Made by a program: the position numbers and the translations under genes
Source of the DNA: Alopecurus myosuroides
Taxonomy: Eukaryota > Streptophyta > Magnoliopsida > Poales > Poaceae
Reading direction: 5' to 3'
Length of the DNA: 64,000 bases
Assembly: GCA_028641055.1 (NCBI GenBank)
Contig: CM054060.1
Coordinates: 208,964,445-209,028,444 of the forward strand
The notes under the pieces: model-generated
Seen by the model: only the letters and a program-made list of their open reading frames with translations
Databases searched by the model: none
Told to the model about the DNA's origin: nothing
Part shown: positions 32,187 to 44,516 of the stretch, piece after piece
Layout of the letters: the number at the start of each line of letters is the position of its first letter
Position numbering within the stretch: position 1 is the stretch's first letter

Positions 32187-33706
32187 TGATGACCCACAAG
32201 TATAGGGGGTTTATCGTAGTAATTTCGATAAATAAGAGTGTCGAACCCAACGAGGAGAAGAAAGTGTTGACAAGCAGGTTGGATAGAGGGTTCACTATAA
32301 ACACTAGCAAACGGGTTTTTGGAGGTTTTGGATATAGAAGATAAATAAAGTGCGAGTAAATAAAGTGCAGTAAATAATATTGCAGCAAGTGGCCCAATCC
32401 TTTTGGGACCAAAGGACAAGCTAGTTGTGTTACTTATGACTACCAACCTTTCTCGAGGACACATGGGAATTTCGTCAAGTGCTTCCGCTTCGTTACAGTT
32501 GATTAATATCCATTGGCTCGTGAAGTGTTGTGTGTGGGTGAATTTATGCTAATGCACCGCCCAACTAGGACTCATACATACTTATGATTATACCCCTCGT
32601 AAGCATCCGCAAATACAAGAAAGTAATTAAGATAAATCTAAGCACAGCCTTAAAACTCCGAGATTCTACGCTCCCTCGTGCATTGGTTTTCTAATGGGGG
32701 TTTAGGTTTCTATCACTCCGGCAACCCCACAATTAGTAGCCAAATACACAATGCATCCTCCTAGGCCCATAAAGGTGAAGTATCATGTAGTCGACTATCA
32801 CATGACACCACTAGAATAATAGCACCACAACTTAAATACTGAACCACGAGATATTACTTCAACATAACTTCACTACTAACAGCATGACTTCTCCCATGTC
32901 CTCAAGAACTAAACGAACTACTCACAAGACATCATATGGATCATAATCAGAGGTAATATAATGGATAATAACAATCTGGTCATAAAGTGCTAACACCGAT
33001 AAATCTCACAAGCATCAACTACTAACAAGTACTCCACACCGGGAGAGAGATCTAATGTAAAACAACGATAGAGTCCCCTAATTGTTACATCGGGATGACG
33101 GTGGATGATGAGGGTGATGGTGCTGGTGGTGATGCTGATGACGATGACGATCCTGATGATGCCCGGAGCGATGACGGTGATGATGGTGATGATTTCCCCT
33201 CTCTGTTGAGGAATTTCCCCGGCAGATTTCTCCCTGCCAGAGGGATTTTCTCTCTCGGGTGTTTTCCGCCCCGAGGCGGCGACGGAATAATTCTTCGATG
33301 ATAGTCTGGGCTTAGGGTTCCCTCGGGGTCAAGTCCGCGAAAGAGGTCGACCAGAGGTGGGCCAGGGTGGCCACACCACCTGGCGGCGCGGCCAAGGGGG
33401 AGGGCGCGCCACCCCATGGTGTGGTCCCCTGGTGGCCCCCTCTGGCTCTCCTCGTGGTTCGCTCCCTCATCTGGACTTCTAAGATGTCTCCTGTGCCCCC
33501 CCCACCCCTCTTCTTCCGATCTTCTGAAATAGGGTATCCTGACGGTGCTTTTTCCATCAGATTTCTGGTCCCGGTGTTTATTCTCCAAAAATTATGAAAC
33601 ATGGAAAATAAGATAAAATAACATAAGTAATGCATCATAACATGGAATGTATCGATTAATAACATAAAATAACAATATAAAATGGTGATGCAAAATAGAC
33701 GTATCA
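32187..33706 (-). repeat. A1 3' LTR (1520 bp)
   Basis: Minus-strand ends TGATACGTC (33706) and GGGTCATCA (32187). The first 1142 bp match 59560-60700; the first 300 bp differ at about 25 positions, other stretches less. A GAT-rich run on the plus strand (33095-33190) encodes only simple-sequence frames. No primer-binding site lies at its inner-left side, which identifies it as a 3' LTR. Confidence 0.88.
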
Positions 33707-33708
33707 AC

Positions 33709-33719
33709 TCCCCCCAAGC
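33709..33719 (-). other. A1 polypurine tract
   Basis: Minus strand GCTTGGGGGGA two bases before the LTR start, preceded by GACAAGCGAGGTCTAA, a sequence usual at this point in Athila-like elements of Triticeae. Confidence 0.8.
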
Positions 33720-35450
33720 TTAGACCTCGCTTGTCCCCAAGCGAAACTAAACTCGGTAAACATGACCACAGCTTTATGGAGTGAGGTGTCGATAAACAAA
33801 ATACGGAAAAGAGGCAACACATCTACAAAGAACAAGTCATTTTATACAATAACTTCCTCTCATATAATAAAACTTGAAACAAGCAGAGGAACAATAAAGG
33901 TGCAAAAGGCAAATCAAAATCGGTAAAGGCAAACTTCATTCTTGGTCAGAGAACAGTTAACAGTGTACTTAGCTTTCGATCAGAGTCTTTATACTAGATC
34001 TATATTGCAGAGTTTATCATGCTCAATTATAACGGTCTCTTTGCAAACATAGGTAACTTTCAAAGTGGTATTCAAACAGATAAAATCATTTGTAGAAACA
34101 AGGAAGAATAAAGAACATGATTGAGTAAATCAACATATAGCTGGATGAATCACAACAACTCAAATGCTTGCTTAAGACAGAAAGAAGTAGGTTTACTGAC
34201 TCAACATAAATGTAAAAGATAGACCCTTCGCAGAGGGAAGCATTGATCACTCATGTGCTAGAGCTTTTATTTTGTAAAAGAAAGGTATAAAATGGTTGAC
34301 AATCCTCCCAACCTTTCTTACACAAATCATGGATAACCGAATCCTCGGGTTCCTGCCAACAATCACAAACCATTGAGGAGTGTCTATTTTTGAGAGGTGT
34401 ATGTTTATGTCAACGAATGGCAAACAGAAAATACAGTACGCCACAAGACAACTAGACTTCACAAGAGCGGCTCCCATAGAAGGATGCAACTGGTATAGAA
34501 GGTCATCCCTCTTTCTCTTTTGTTTACACAATTATGCTTTGACTGGTAAATCGGGGGCAAAAATAGTGAAGAGAATTTGTATTATTATTTGGGGCTGGGA
34601 ACCCCGCTGCCAGCTCTTCTAGCATTTGGATAAGCGGATGAAGCCACTAGTCCATGGTGTGAAATCCAATCAACAAGTGACATAAAGATTCTCTATTTGC
34701 GTCCTCATGAGCTAAAATAGGAGCACAAAACAGGTGTAATTTTGAAGGTTTAAAGGTAGCGCACAAGCAATTTACTTGGAGTGGTGGTGAAATACCACAT
34801 ATAGGTAGGTATGGTGGACACAAATGGCAAGGTTTTGGGCTCAAGTTTGGATGCAAGAGAAGCATTCCCTCTCAGTACAGGTTTTTGGCAAGCAAGGTTG
34901 GGTAGCAAGCATAAGAATCGAAGTAAAACAAACAAAAACATATATGATAAAGCCAATCATGCATATTCCTTGAAGGTGCAAACAAACTTATTTGAGAATA
35001 CTAAGCTTATGAGCTAACAAGAAAGAAAGATCATGGAATAATATATCTACATGCAACTCCCTCTTTTCTACTTATGCCTCAACAAATTGTTACTACTAAC
35101 CAATGCTACGTTTGCCAAAACCAACTAGATTATCTAGAAGCTCCACAATAGATACCCATACTAATAACAAGATCAACCACATAACAAAATTTCCAAACTA
35201 AAATAAAGTAGAACAAGTAGATGATGAAACTTCTCATTAATATTTCATTACGGCAACTCAAACCAAGGGATACAACGATAACCAACTAAGGAGAAACACT
35301 TCCATACTTCAAACCATCCTATATGATATTTCTCTACTCACGATATGACTCTACTAAAAGGTAAAAAGGGTGAAAGATAAAGGTGATACCGCCGCACTCC
35401 ACCAAGCTTGGAACAAGCCAAGGGATGCCAATACCAATGACAAATCAATT
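33720..35450 (-). other. A1 non-coding tract between accessory ORF and 3' LTR
   Basis: Stop-dense AT-rich sequence with no recognisable domain, RNA gene or repeat. Several short open frames occur by chance on both strands. Confidence 0.55.
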
Positions 35451-35981
35451 CTACGGTGGTGGTGGTGAATCCTTCTCGATGAGCTTATCAATTGATTCCT
35501 TTAGATTTTCAATTGAGAACATAAGCATACGCATCACCTCTGTATTGTGATCAATATGGTTTGCGTGCTTGTCAGACGGTGAATTCCAGCCATCAAGATC
35601 CCCCCTCACTTCCTTAGGTTTAGAGCTTTCTTTATCGGCACGGTTAGAACGATCCATATCCCAGCAAGAAGGCACATCTGCCTCGGGTACCCTCCTAGAT
35701 TGGTACTCATGAATTAAAGTACGGAAAGGTTTCTTTATGCCTGAAAGGGGTGTCCTTGAAGCCAAGCAGTGACGTGGGGCCTTCCCTCCGCTGCTCATCC
35801 TTGTCGTTTGCTTGGAAGGTTTTGCAACCACCCCAATGCTTACGATGGTGGCACGTGGACACACTCGTGAGTTTTCTTCTACATATCCTTCAGCTCCACT
35901 CTTGATCTCCTCCTCCGGCTTCCGGTCTTGGAGATCATCTTCCTTCGGTCCCTTCCCCTTGTTGTTGTTGGCGGAGACCAT
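35451..35981 (-). CDS. A1 downstream accessory ORF (176 aa), unknown function
   Basis: Intact 176-residue frame from ATG 35981 to a stop at 35451, the only undamaged ORF of A1. It begins MVSANNNKGKGPKEDDLQDR, is hydrophilic and rich in Lys, Ser and Pro in the first two thirds, and ends with an amphipathic stretch (MRMLMFSIENLKESIDKLIE) and a Pro tail. The context CACCATGG is a strong plant start. The frame is open further upstream, but that part crosses the TATA region. Comparable ORFs beginning MVS.NN sit downstream of pol in Athila-like elements of Triticeae as I know them; no activity is established to my knowledge. A nucleic-acid-binding or regulatory role would be a guess. Confidence 0.6.
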   Translation of the reverse strand: MVSANNNKGKGPKEDDLQDRKPEEEIKSGAEGYVEENSRVCPRATIVSIGVVAKPSKQTTRMSSGGKAPRHCLASRTPLSGIKKPFRTLIHEYQSRRVPEADVPSCWDMDRSNRADKESSKPKEVRGDLDGWNSPSDKHANHIDHNTEVMRMLMFSIENLKESIDKLIEKDSPPPP

Positions 35982-36075
35982 GGTGCTTCTAAAACTGAAA
36001 ACAGATCCTAGCAGAAACAACTTGAAACAGAAACACGACGAGAAAACGATATATGGACCTCGGGGGATCCGGGGG

Positions 36076-36083
36076 TTATATAG
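36076..36083 (-). promoter_or_regulatory. Putative internal promoter (TATA box) for the A1 accessory ORF
   Basis: The minus strand reads CTATATAA within TTTTTGCTATATAACCCCC, 95 bp before the ATG at 35981. Upstream sequence is GC-rich (GGGCGCCCCGGAGCC). Spacing and composition look like a grass RNA polymerase II core promoter, which would allow a separate transcript for the downstream ORF. Confidence 0.4.
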
Positions 36084-37451
36084 CAAAAATATGCGTAACG
36101 AAAGGAAAGTACAGGTAAAAAACGAGTCGGAGAGAGGCTCCGGGGCGCCCACAACATAAGGTGGCGCGGCCAAGGGTGGGCCCGCACCCCGACATGGTGT
36201 GGTGAATCCGAGCACCTTCCCCAACTCCTCTTCGACACGGTATTTTTTATATTTTCCAAAAAGCAATCTATACTACCTACTAATAAAGGCATTAAGGTTT
36301 GTGCCAAAATTTTCGTCCAACATAAATTTACTGAATTACCCTCCCACCAAATCACATATTATTGCCCTTTTGCCACAAAACGGTTCGTATGTAAAAAAAA
36401 ACACCTGCGTCTCCACCCACCCGCCCCTTAAATCCCCAATCCTCCTCCGTCGTGCCCTGTGGAAAGCTTCCTCGGTGCCGTCCGAGTCTCCGCAAGACCT
36501 AGCCCACCGCTCCCTGTACAGAAAGGGAAGTCCACGGTGCTCCTTGCCACCATGGCTGCTTGGCTTCTCCCGATATCTCTGTGGTTCCCACCTCCATGGC
36601 CGTCCGAATGCTCTTGTGCAACTCCGTCTCCGCCGGGGCGAACTCCCTATGGGCCTGATTCCTGCCCGACGCCATCCACCTATCGCCTAGGAGGAGCTGC
36701 CCACAGGGTCGGCGCTGCCCTTTACCTACTCCCGTTTTTTTTTCCTTTCCCTGCTCTGTTTCAAGGCATCCCCCACGCTAGCGTTGCCCTGGGCCGCGAC
36801 CACTGTGATGGAGACGACCAAGTAGTGGATCCAGCGATGGGTGGATGATTCAGCCGTTGCTGCCCGTCCACGACATGCTTATTTTGACAAATTTTATTTT
36901 GCTAGATCTAGATCGGTTGATGAAAAAGTGAGCAAGTTTGTTCTTCTGCATTTTTTTGATTTAGAGGATCGTATGTTATGATTTTTAAGTTGGATTGGCC
37001 GCATTGATTTGTTCCATTATTTCTTTGGGAGGCACGGTTGTGTTCTTTTCCTGAGAGCAAGCGTCCTGAAGAAGATGTATGGCATGGACATGGCCATGAC
37101 TAGCACGACACATTCGCGTCTGCCCGCCGAAGGCTATAGCCACCACTTCGCTGAGAGCTGAATCAATCGGGAGTTTATATTTTGCAGCTGTAAGCACCGT
37201 TATCGGCGCCAATCAGGTGGTGGCGATAATGTTCCGCGGCAACCACGGATTGGTGGCGCGGGAGGTGGCGCTTGTCGGGGAAGAGGCCGGGACGAAGGCC
37301 AGAGCGACTCAGTATGACGAGGAGGACCTGCGTACATGCAGCCGCTGGAGCCGGAGGAGTCGATCAGGCCACCGGAGTCGTCGTGGGTATTAGACAAGCT
37401 GCTGCGCGCCTGGATTGTGGTACTCTCACTAAGCTAGAGCTCGTCATCCGT

Positions 37452-37895
37452 TACAAAATGGAAATAGTATGAGTACGAAATCTAAGGAAAAGGCCTTACA
37501 GGCGTGTAAGCTCAACAAAGGTATAGCACAGCTTATTGGAGATGCCCTATGTTTTTTCCTACTGTGTGCATACCGCTAACTTACTGCGCGTGTGCTCTGC
37601 TACCGATTGTGAGTGATTGTGTTCATTTTAATATTTATATTAAAACAGAATGGATAGCGACGTGTAGAGTTCGCCGTCTGAATAATAGTCAGGTTCACTA
37701 TATTTGGGGCCAGTTGTTGTAATATTATTCAACCGATATAATTTAACTACCTTATTACTAGAAAGAAATACTAGCATCAACGATTATTTCGGCTTCCTCT
37801 TCTTTCTATTTGTGGAATTTCTGGTCCAATTCAATTCCTAACGGATTTTCCTACATTCAAACAAGGCATAAGAGTATATACCTCTGCATTAAAGT
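37452..37895 (+). repeat. 445-bp duplication, copy 1
   Basis: About 97% identical by hand count (14 differences) to 44517-44961 in the same orientation. Includes a 34-codon open frame beginning MSTKSKEKALQACKLNKGIA, also open in copy 2. Flanks on both sides differ between copies. Confidence 0.9.
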
Positions 37896-38605
37896 ACGTT
37901 GTAGGATGCAGATGCTCCTTTTTTCAATTGTCGGTGTGTATTCCTAGAGGTATTATCAGGATTCTGTAGCTCAACAGTACGTCTGTTTTAACCACCGTCC
38001 AAAACTCATAATAAAAAACTCTTTATTTTCAACTAATGAGATAATATGAAGATTAACTTCGAATTAGTATGGTCCTGTTGTTAGCTACATTGTCTTATTT
38101 CTAATGCAGGTTGTTTTGGGGGGTATGGACTGGGTGAAGTTTCTCAGTGACTTGCTTAATTCAGTTTTGGCAGGGTTTCGGGGGTATGGTCTCGGATGGC
38201 CGTGGCGGGGCTTGGGATGGTGAAGGCAAGGGGAGCGGCAGGCAACAAGGTGGTGAAGTATGACTTCGGTAACTCGGGTTCCTAGAGGTGAGCTGGTCGC
38301 GAGGCTGAGAATGCAGACTGGTGTGCGCAGCACAGGCGTATTTACGGGGCGTCCGACGACAGGGAAGCCATATTCGCAGCACCTCTAGGAGCAGGAGGTC
38401 AAGCTGCTCGCCCCAAGGACCACTGTGGTGACCTTGACGCCGCTCTTCAGGAGCTCGCCGACATCGGCATCCAAAGGTAATTTTTTTCTATGCTCGCTAT
38501 TATATGGTCATATCCAATTTTACTTGGTCTTGTACTTGTTGAATTGATACCAATAAGACCGATTTTGGCGCCATCGGCACGAAGGGCTGGTCGCCGATGG
38601 GATCT

Positions 38606-38624
38606 CCCCCCCCCCCCCCCCCCC
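38606..38624 (+). repeat. Poly-C run (19 bp)
   Basis: Nineteen consecutive C residues between two GC-rich, possibly captured, stretches. Prone to length variation and sequencing error. Confidence 0.95.
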
Positions 38625-39710
38625 ACCCATATTTGTGCGACGAGTTGCGCTGCCGATGTCGCGGCAAAGGGCCATGCTGCTCGGGAGCATGAGGCTGTCC
38701 AGGATGGACATGTTCGTCGGCTTCAGCATCGGCGTCGAGGTAATCTCACTTCTCCAATTATGGTGGCATCGGGGTAATCAACATGAGATTTCAAGTGAAA
38801 AATCTCGTGATCAATTTAATGTTTTGTGTGGCATGTGTATTTGGAAACCAGTAGCTTATTTACAGCCAAGATGATTTTGAAACTATAGTTTGATCAAAGA
38901 ATTCCCTTATAAAGATTTTTCACATGGCAATTTGCCCTCTAGAAATGAATGTACCATTGTAGCTGCAAGTTAATTGGCCAGAAAGCCAATTGCTAATTAA
39001 TCTCGCCAATGCAAATATATTATTTTCCGATTCCTTTTCGTGTACATTGAATATTGTTTTTCTTCACATGCCTATAGAAAGCTTTACATAAGCTAAACAC
39101 TTGTCATTCAGTAGTTAATTGCTTCAGTAGTGAATGTACTTTTGCCATCTAAAGGATTGTTGTGGTCCCTTTTCAGTTTGCCCCATAATGCAGTCTAGCT
39201 GGGGTTCAGACGATGGCGAGTAGTCTGTTTAAACTTCAGTTTTCAGATGGCAAGGTGCCTGTGTTTTCCATCCACTTTTCTGATGGCTAGCGCCTCCCTA
39301 GCATAGTACTAAATGTTCTTTTCAATATATAATAATTTTACCATGTGCCACCTTCCTCTTCACCTCGATCAACTAAAATATATTTAATCCTTGATTCTCT
39401 TTTATGGGAAAATTGATCCTGGTTTATGATTTATTTTGTTGTTGGTGTGGTGCAAGGGATGAGAAGATGGGGACAAGAGAGTTCACTTCCCTGAGCCATG
39501 ATTGGGCCATCTTAGTGCAGAAGTACTTGGTCGCTTTCTTCCGTTTATAGAGAGCAATTCTTTGTGTAATCTCCGTGTATACCTTATTCGCTTCCATCAA
39601 ATAATTATTTTCTTTCCAGTTGTAACGCATGTTATATAACGAGCATTTTTTTTTACAAAAGATCAATGATACAATTTTTCTCACCCGTTGCAACGCACGG
39701 ACATATTACC

Positions 39711-39744
<34 letters not shown>
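39711..39744 (+). repeat. TAA microsatellite at a Helitron junction
   Basis: About ten TAA units between the 3' hairpin of H1 and the 5' end of H2. Confidence 0.95.
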
Positions 39745-39745
<1 letters not shown>

Positions 39746-41904
39746 CTTTACCTAATAATAAAGAGAGAAAGGTTTCTTCCGGTCCATCAACAAATTTACT
39801 CTTTTACCCCTAATATTGTAATTAATTACCCACACTGCCACCCCGTAAGTGACGTACCCCTGTCCTTTACCTCCGCTCCCGCTGGACGGCACAACAAGCG
39901 GGCACGCGGAGGAGACCGGCTCGATTGGAAGCCGTCGAGGCGACTTCTCCATGTTTACTACGAGTCCATCATGGAAAGCTTCCGGAAACCGCCCCCTGAC
40001 CATCCCAAATCGAATCCAAACACCTCCCTCTGCCCTCCCTCTGCCCACGTATAAATAAAGACCCAGGGCAGCTAACACCCTCATGATTGGGGTCAAGCCC
40101 TACAGCAGAACGTTCCTCCGCAACGGTCAAGGGCATCATCGGCCAAGCCTGCTCCGGATCCTGAAACGCTAACGACGTGATAAGAGAGTCGGGTCTGCTC
40201 GTGGAAGAGATGGCACTTAGCGTCGCTTTCATGGCTGCCAACGCTCTGCCGAGGTAACGATCCGATCATTGTCGCGTACAAGCGCAAGCCTGCCGCTTCC
40301 ATCTGGGAGCGGTCGTCACAAGCGCTAAGGTTATCCACTCGATGCTACATCATCATGCCGGCTGTGTGCCGAGTCAAGTCGACGCTCGCGACAACACATC
40401 AAGCTGCACAACAGACATGCTAGCGGCAGCGCGCGTGACGAGCACGACTATGGCACTGCCGCACTCAACTCTTGAGCACCATGTGGAACGAGCGGCAAGA
40501 CGAGCGATGATTTAGGCCACGAGGCAGGTATGACGGAGGACTATGAGGAGTAGGGGGAGAGGCGTGTGGCTGTCGTGAAGGCATATGAGTAGAGTCGATC
40601 ATTGTGTGGAGCTTCGCGGGAGATCGGCCAAAGTTTACTCGAACTAGAGGGCGAGAGAAAGGAGGAGCTCAGCGATTCAGGATTCAACATGCCGCCTACG
40701 ATTTCTTTTTAGTTAAGAGTGGTCATGTTAATGATGTTGGATTGGAGATAACGGGAGCAGGCATATTTTAGACGCTTGCTTTCCAACCTGCCTAGCTCCC
40801 AACGGGAGTGACAAGCAGCACCACAATTGTTTTGTCCAAGATCGATTTATGATCCTGTAAGGAAATTTCATGCATGAACCAATGGGAGAGAGAGCCACCC
40901 GTAGACGCGCTCCCTGTATGAACCAATGGTTTGCCTAATTAGGGAGGACTTTTCACGTTTCCTAATTAAAACAGAAAATAAAGAAAAGAATTAAGCCAGC
41001 GAACCGAACAGTAGAAGTGGACCACGAAGTGTCTCGTGGTGGCGACGCCCGAGAGTTGAACTCAAAGTCCAGATGAATACTATGACGCGGGTTTCGTTGA
41101 CATCTCCGGGAGTCTGGGCGCCAGCTTCTCTCCGGATCCCCGGTCTTCTTTTATCCATCTCAGGATCGATCTGATATGCTTATGACTTCTGTTTCGGGTA
41201 CAAGTATGGTTCAGTTCAGTTGCATTAGTTAATTAAACCCCAAAGGTCTACGTGCAGCAATTGTATTTATTTCAACTGAGTGATATGCTAGACAATAACT
41301 ACCACTACAAGTACATGTCATGACTCGTTAGCTCTGATGCCCCACTGAAGACATTGGACACTCACGAATTCTTAGTCAACCGTTAACCTATGCAACACCA
41401 TGGTTTCAAGGAAATAAGTTTGTTGTCTCATTGTCGATAACTGAATATACGCTACAGTATTGGTGCTACAACTCTGAAAAAAAGGTCAAGCAAATTAAGT
41501 GTAAACTACACTTTGTAAATTTAGAGATGTAACTTTGCTACCGGGTGCTGCGAGAAGCTGATCTCATGATATAATTTTAGCTCTCAGAGCTCCGTATAAT
41601 GATGGTCCGATGTACTTCCAATTTAGGTAATAAGCCCGCTAGCGAAACACTTATAACATTCAGTTTCAAAACAGGCTACTCTATACTTGTTTCAGCGATC
41701 ATCTTTGTCACGTTACTCTGGTCAGTATCAACTATGCGAAGGGTGTAAGGTAATTGAAAAATTCAGAGAAAAATGCTTTTAAAATGCAAGCCTTGAAAAG
41801 ATTAATAACCGAATGAAGAAAAAAAATAATCAAGATATGTACTGGATGTATTCGGCTTCTCCGTGAAACTTTTTTGTACCGTTGCAACGCTCGGGCATGT
41901 TTCC

Positions 41905-41905
<1 letters not shown>
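39745..41905 (+). mobile_element. Helitron H2 (proposed limits)
   Basis: The 5' end TCTTTACCTAATAATAAAG follows A; AAGGTTTCTTCCGGTCC comes just inside and recurs in diverged form in the next element. The 3' hairpin CCGTTGCAACGCTCGG is at 41879-41894, followed by GCATGTTTCCTAT. GC-rich stretch 39840-40560 may be captured host sequence; frames are short and I recognise none. 40700-41700 shows nothing specific. Confidence 0.5.

Positions 41906-41963
<58 letters not shown>
41904..41963 (+). repeat. TAA microsatellite at a second Helitron junction
   Basis: About 19-20 TAA units directly after the H2 3' hairpin, leading into TAAAGCAGTAAGGTTTCTTCC, which resembles the inner part of the H2 5' end. 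The repeat therefore probably expanded within a Helitron 5' terminus. Confidence 0.95.
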
Positions 41964-41964
<1 letters not shown>

Positions 41965-44513
41965 GCAGTAAGGTTTCTTCCTCCTCTTTTTGGTCCGTTT
42001 TTTCCTCCGTCGTAGGTATCCTTTCGTACGTCACCGTTTGGGTCGTTCGCTCGTTACAATCTGGAAAATATGTGGTACGGCTTCTATCACGACTCGCCTA
42101 TCGACGGAATCTATCTATACGAACTCTATACGGACCCTGCTAACCCTTGCATAAATATGTCTCCCGACAAAGTCCTTCAAGCGCACGTAGCTATCGAAGC
42201 AGGGCGTAGATACCCCGAAGGAGGAAGAGCCGAGCCGAAGCTAACGGGGACGACGAAGCGCACATCGAGATCTCACTGCAGGCGGCTGACGGGATTCGCC
42301 TTCGTCCTAAGCAGCCGCCATGCGTCGGGGCGGCTTGATTCGAGGAGACACGTGAGATCGAGGTGACTATATCGACCACCACGAAAACGCTGCCCAATTA
42401 ATACCTGTCCTAACCCATGCCATCGATCAAAGAAGCCAGGGAGCGGTTAGTCAATCTGGGACCGTGAGGCGCGCAACGGTGGCTGATGGCAGCGGCACGC
42501 GACCCTGTGTTGTCGCAGGGTTGCAGCTGACCCGGTGGTACTCCGGCCGCCGGTGCGATCGTCAGGCTCGAGGCGCTTCGTAGGAACGTCGCCGCTGTGC
42601 CACCGGTGCGATCTTCAGGCTCGAGGCACTTGGTAGGAACGTCGCCGCTGGACGGCCATCGGTTACTGTGGCTTCGGCTTGCATGGGGCCTGCCTTGGTG
42701 ACGGCTCATCTGCCGGTTTCTTTATGCGGTGGAGATGGCCTCGTAAGTGGCATTCTTGGCGGTGAGCGCTTCTGGTGGGCGGTGGCGGTGCCGCGGTTGC
42801 ACCCCCATACTCTGCCGGCACGGCGTCAACACTAAGCGCAGGCGGCGGTGCTTGCTCTGCTTAGGAACCAAACCAGAGAGAGGAGCATCAGGACCGTATC
42901 CTTTCGTGATATATGAAGTTTAGTCTTGTAACTCGTGCATCTGTATGCCACGAACGTCATCTCTGGTGGCTGCCGAGGTGGACGATGCGTCAACTATATG
43001 CGATGGAAAAGTTGTAACGCTTCTAGCACCACGAAACGGTGAGTAATGCATACATAAAACGGTGATGGAAAAGCTCGAGATACGATCAGCGCAACTTCTG
43101 CCCTATAATAAATTATTGGTGCATAGTTTTCAGGTTAGCTTTGTGGAATCCAGAAAATATTTTCTTCAGTGTCATACATCAACTCTGACAGTATAAGTTA
43201 GCAAGGACCAAGCTGGTACAATTTCATTGATTGTAGGTATTCCCATACTTCTTTGTTCTTACGTACGTGCAAAATGGAGGTTCTAAAATAAATGTAGTAC
43301 AATCTTTGTATTGTGATTTTTCTGCAGTTTTGAGTTGTAGTCCTTTGATATCACCCCTCAACTCTTTTAGTGACAGCTTAAAAGACTAGAGCGATTCATA
43401 CCACATACAAGATATATTTAGACCAAACCTGTAAAGTATATTTTTCTTAGACTAATTGTACATACGTACTTCAGTGATTTTAGTTCAACAATCAAAGTTC
43501 TTAAATCTATCTTTATCCTAGAAAATATGATTACAAATGTAAGATTTTTTTAAGCTGTATGAGCAATCAACGTAAAAGCATATTCTTGTCCAATGTTCTA
43601 TTTTCATGTAGATTTATAAATATAAACACATTGTTTTTTAAACACATACAAAACAAGGAAATGGAGAAGTTAGGTTCGGTTGCGTGGGTCTCGACTAAAG
43701 GTTGATATTTTTTTTCATCCCGTTGCAAGATACAAGCACATTTACTATTAATGCTAAATTCTAAACTGTAACTGTAGCTGTAACGTAGCACAGGGGTTCA
43801 AGATAAAATATAAAACATGCACAAAATAGATGAAATTTTAAAAAAGGAGGGCGGAAACGATGATAAGAGGTACCTATGGGACATATATCAAGTTAAAGTT
43901 GAGAGCGTTGCGTGCATTTTTTTCCTCCCGGTACAACACACGGGCATGTTTACTATCTTGAAGCTCAATGGCAAGTTCACGTCCAAATCCTAAAATCTCG
44001 CTTTTCCATACGTGGTCGACATTACCTCCTTCAACAATTTGAGCATTGGATGTTTAACTTCTATTTTTTTTCTGGTTGCATAAAATGGCACATCAAAGGT
44101 AACCGACTGCAAATATTCCAGAAAATAGAAATCAAGCGGTACACGGACGTGATAAAGCTCAGAAAAATAGTTTGACGCTCAAGGATTAATTGTTGTCGAA
44201 GACCAACAATATCTCCACAATGGACACCTTGGTCCTCCAAAGCAGTGGATGACCCGCCATAATCTTCTTGATGGCCATCTGCTTGGTCTTCGGCAAGAGG
44301 CACGACTCCTAGAGGTGGTCACGCTCGATGAATCTGTTTGGAAGTGAGGGGTGGTCACCTTGTGCTGGTGGGGGTAATAAGAGGAATATGCTAATATTGT
44401 TCTAACACAATCACAAGCTAAGCCGAAAGCACAAATCACAAAGCAAGACTGATTATGATCAAGTTGTTTATAGTTTTGGGGTATTCCGTTGCAACGCACG
44501 GGCATTGTGCTAG
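41906..44513 (+). mobile_element. Helitron H3 (5' end uncertain)
   Basis: The 5' part is recognised by AAGGTTTCTTCC after the microsatellite. The best 3' end is the perfect hairpin CCGTTGCAACGCACGG (44486-44501), GGCATTGTG and CTAG (44510-44513) followed by T. Two decayed hairpins at 43719-43750 and 43927-43952 suggest that further Helitrons ended inside. An open frame at 42070-42366 (MWYGFYHDSPIDGIYLYELY) and GC-rich 42380-42870 may be captured sequence, unrecognised. 42900-43700 is AT-rich without features. Confidence 0.5.
42547..42652 (+). repeat. 53-bp tandem duplication
   Basis: Two adjacent copies of a 53-bp unit beginning near CGGTGCGATC and containing TCAGGCTCGAGGC and TAGGAACGTCGCCGCTG, differing at about six positions. 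Confidence 0.85.
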
Positions 44514-44516
44514 TCC

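Larger units (their letters stand above)
32187..36266 (-). mobile_element. A1, 3' half: Athila-like element on the minus strand
   Basis: Read on the minus strand: an upstream region with a TATA box, a 176-residue ORF, a 1.7-kb non-coding tract, polypurine tract and 3' LTR. It is joined with 54736-60700 (gag-pol, primer-binding site, 5' LTR) because the two LTRs belong to one family, have the same orientation, and each fragment supplies what the other lacks. The halves are separated by the Helitron block and the LINE. Confidence 0.7.
36267..39713 (+). mobile_element. Helitron H1 (proposed limits)
   Basis: The 5' end TCTATACTACC follows A. The nearest 3' candidate is the hairpin CCGTTGCAACGCACGG at 39685-39700 followed by ACATATTACCTAT, where CTAT replaces the expected CTAG/CTRR. 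GC-rich islands at 36400-36850 and 38160-38740 could be captured exons; reading frames there are short and unrecognised. Contains copy 1 of the 445-bp duplication and a 19-bp poly-C. Confidence 0.5.

Noticed and set aside
33095..33190. Asp-rich frame in the A1 LTR as coding
   Set aside because: It is translated GAT/GAC simple sequence; the matching place in the other LTR (about 60466-60560) has the same repeat with a different pattern.
32187..33706. A1 left LTR as a solo LTR
   Set aside because: A polypurine tract and element-specific internal sequence adjoin it on the right, so it is a 3' LTR.
37469..37573. 34-codon frame in the 445-bp duplication as a small gene
   Set aside because: Too short, no recognised motif, and the two copies are too similar for shared openness to be evidence of selection.
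39711..41963. TAA arrays as CRISPR-like or regulatory repeat arrays
   Set aside because: Plain trinucleotide microsatellites without spacers, at Helitron ends.
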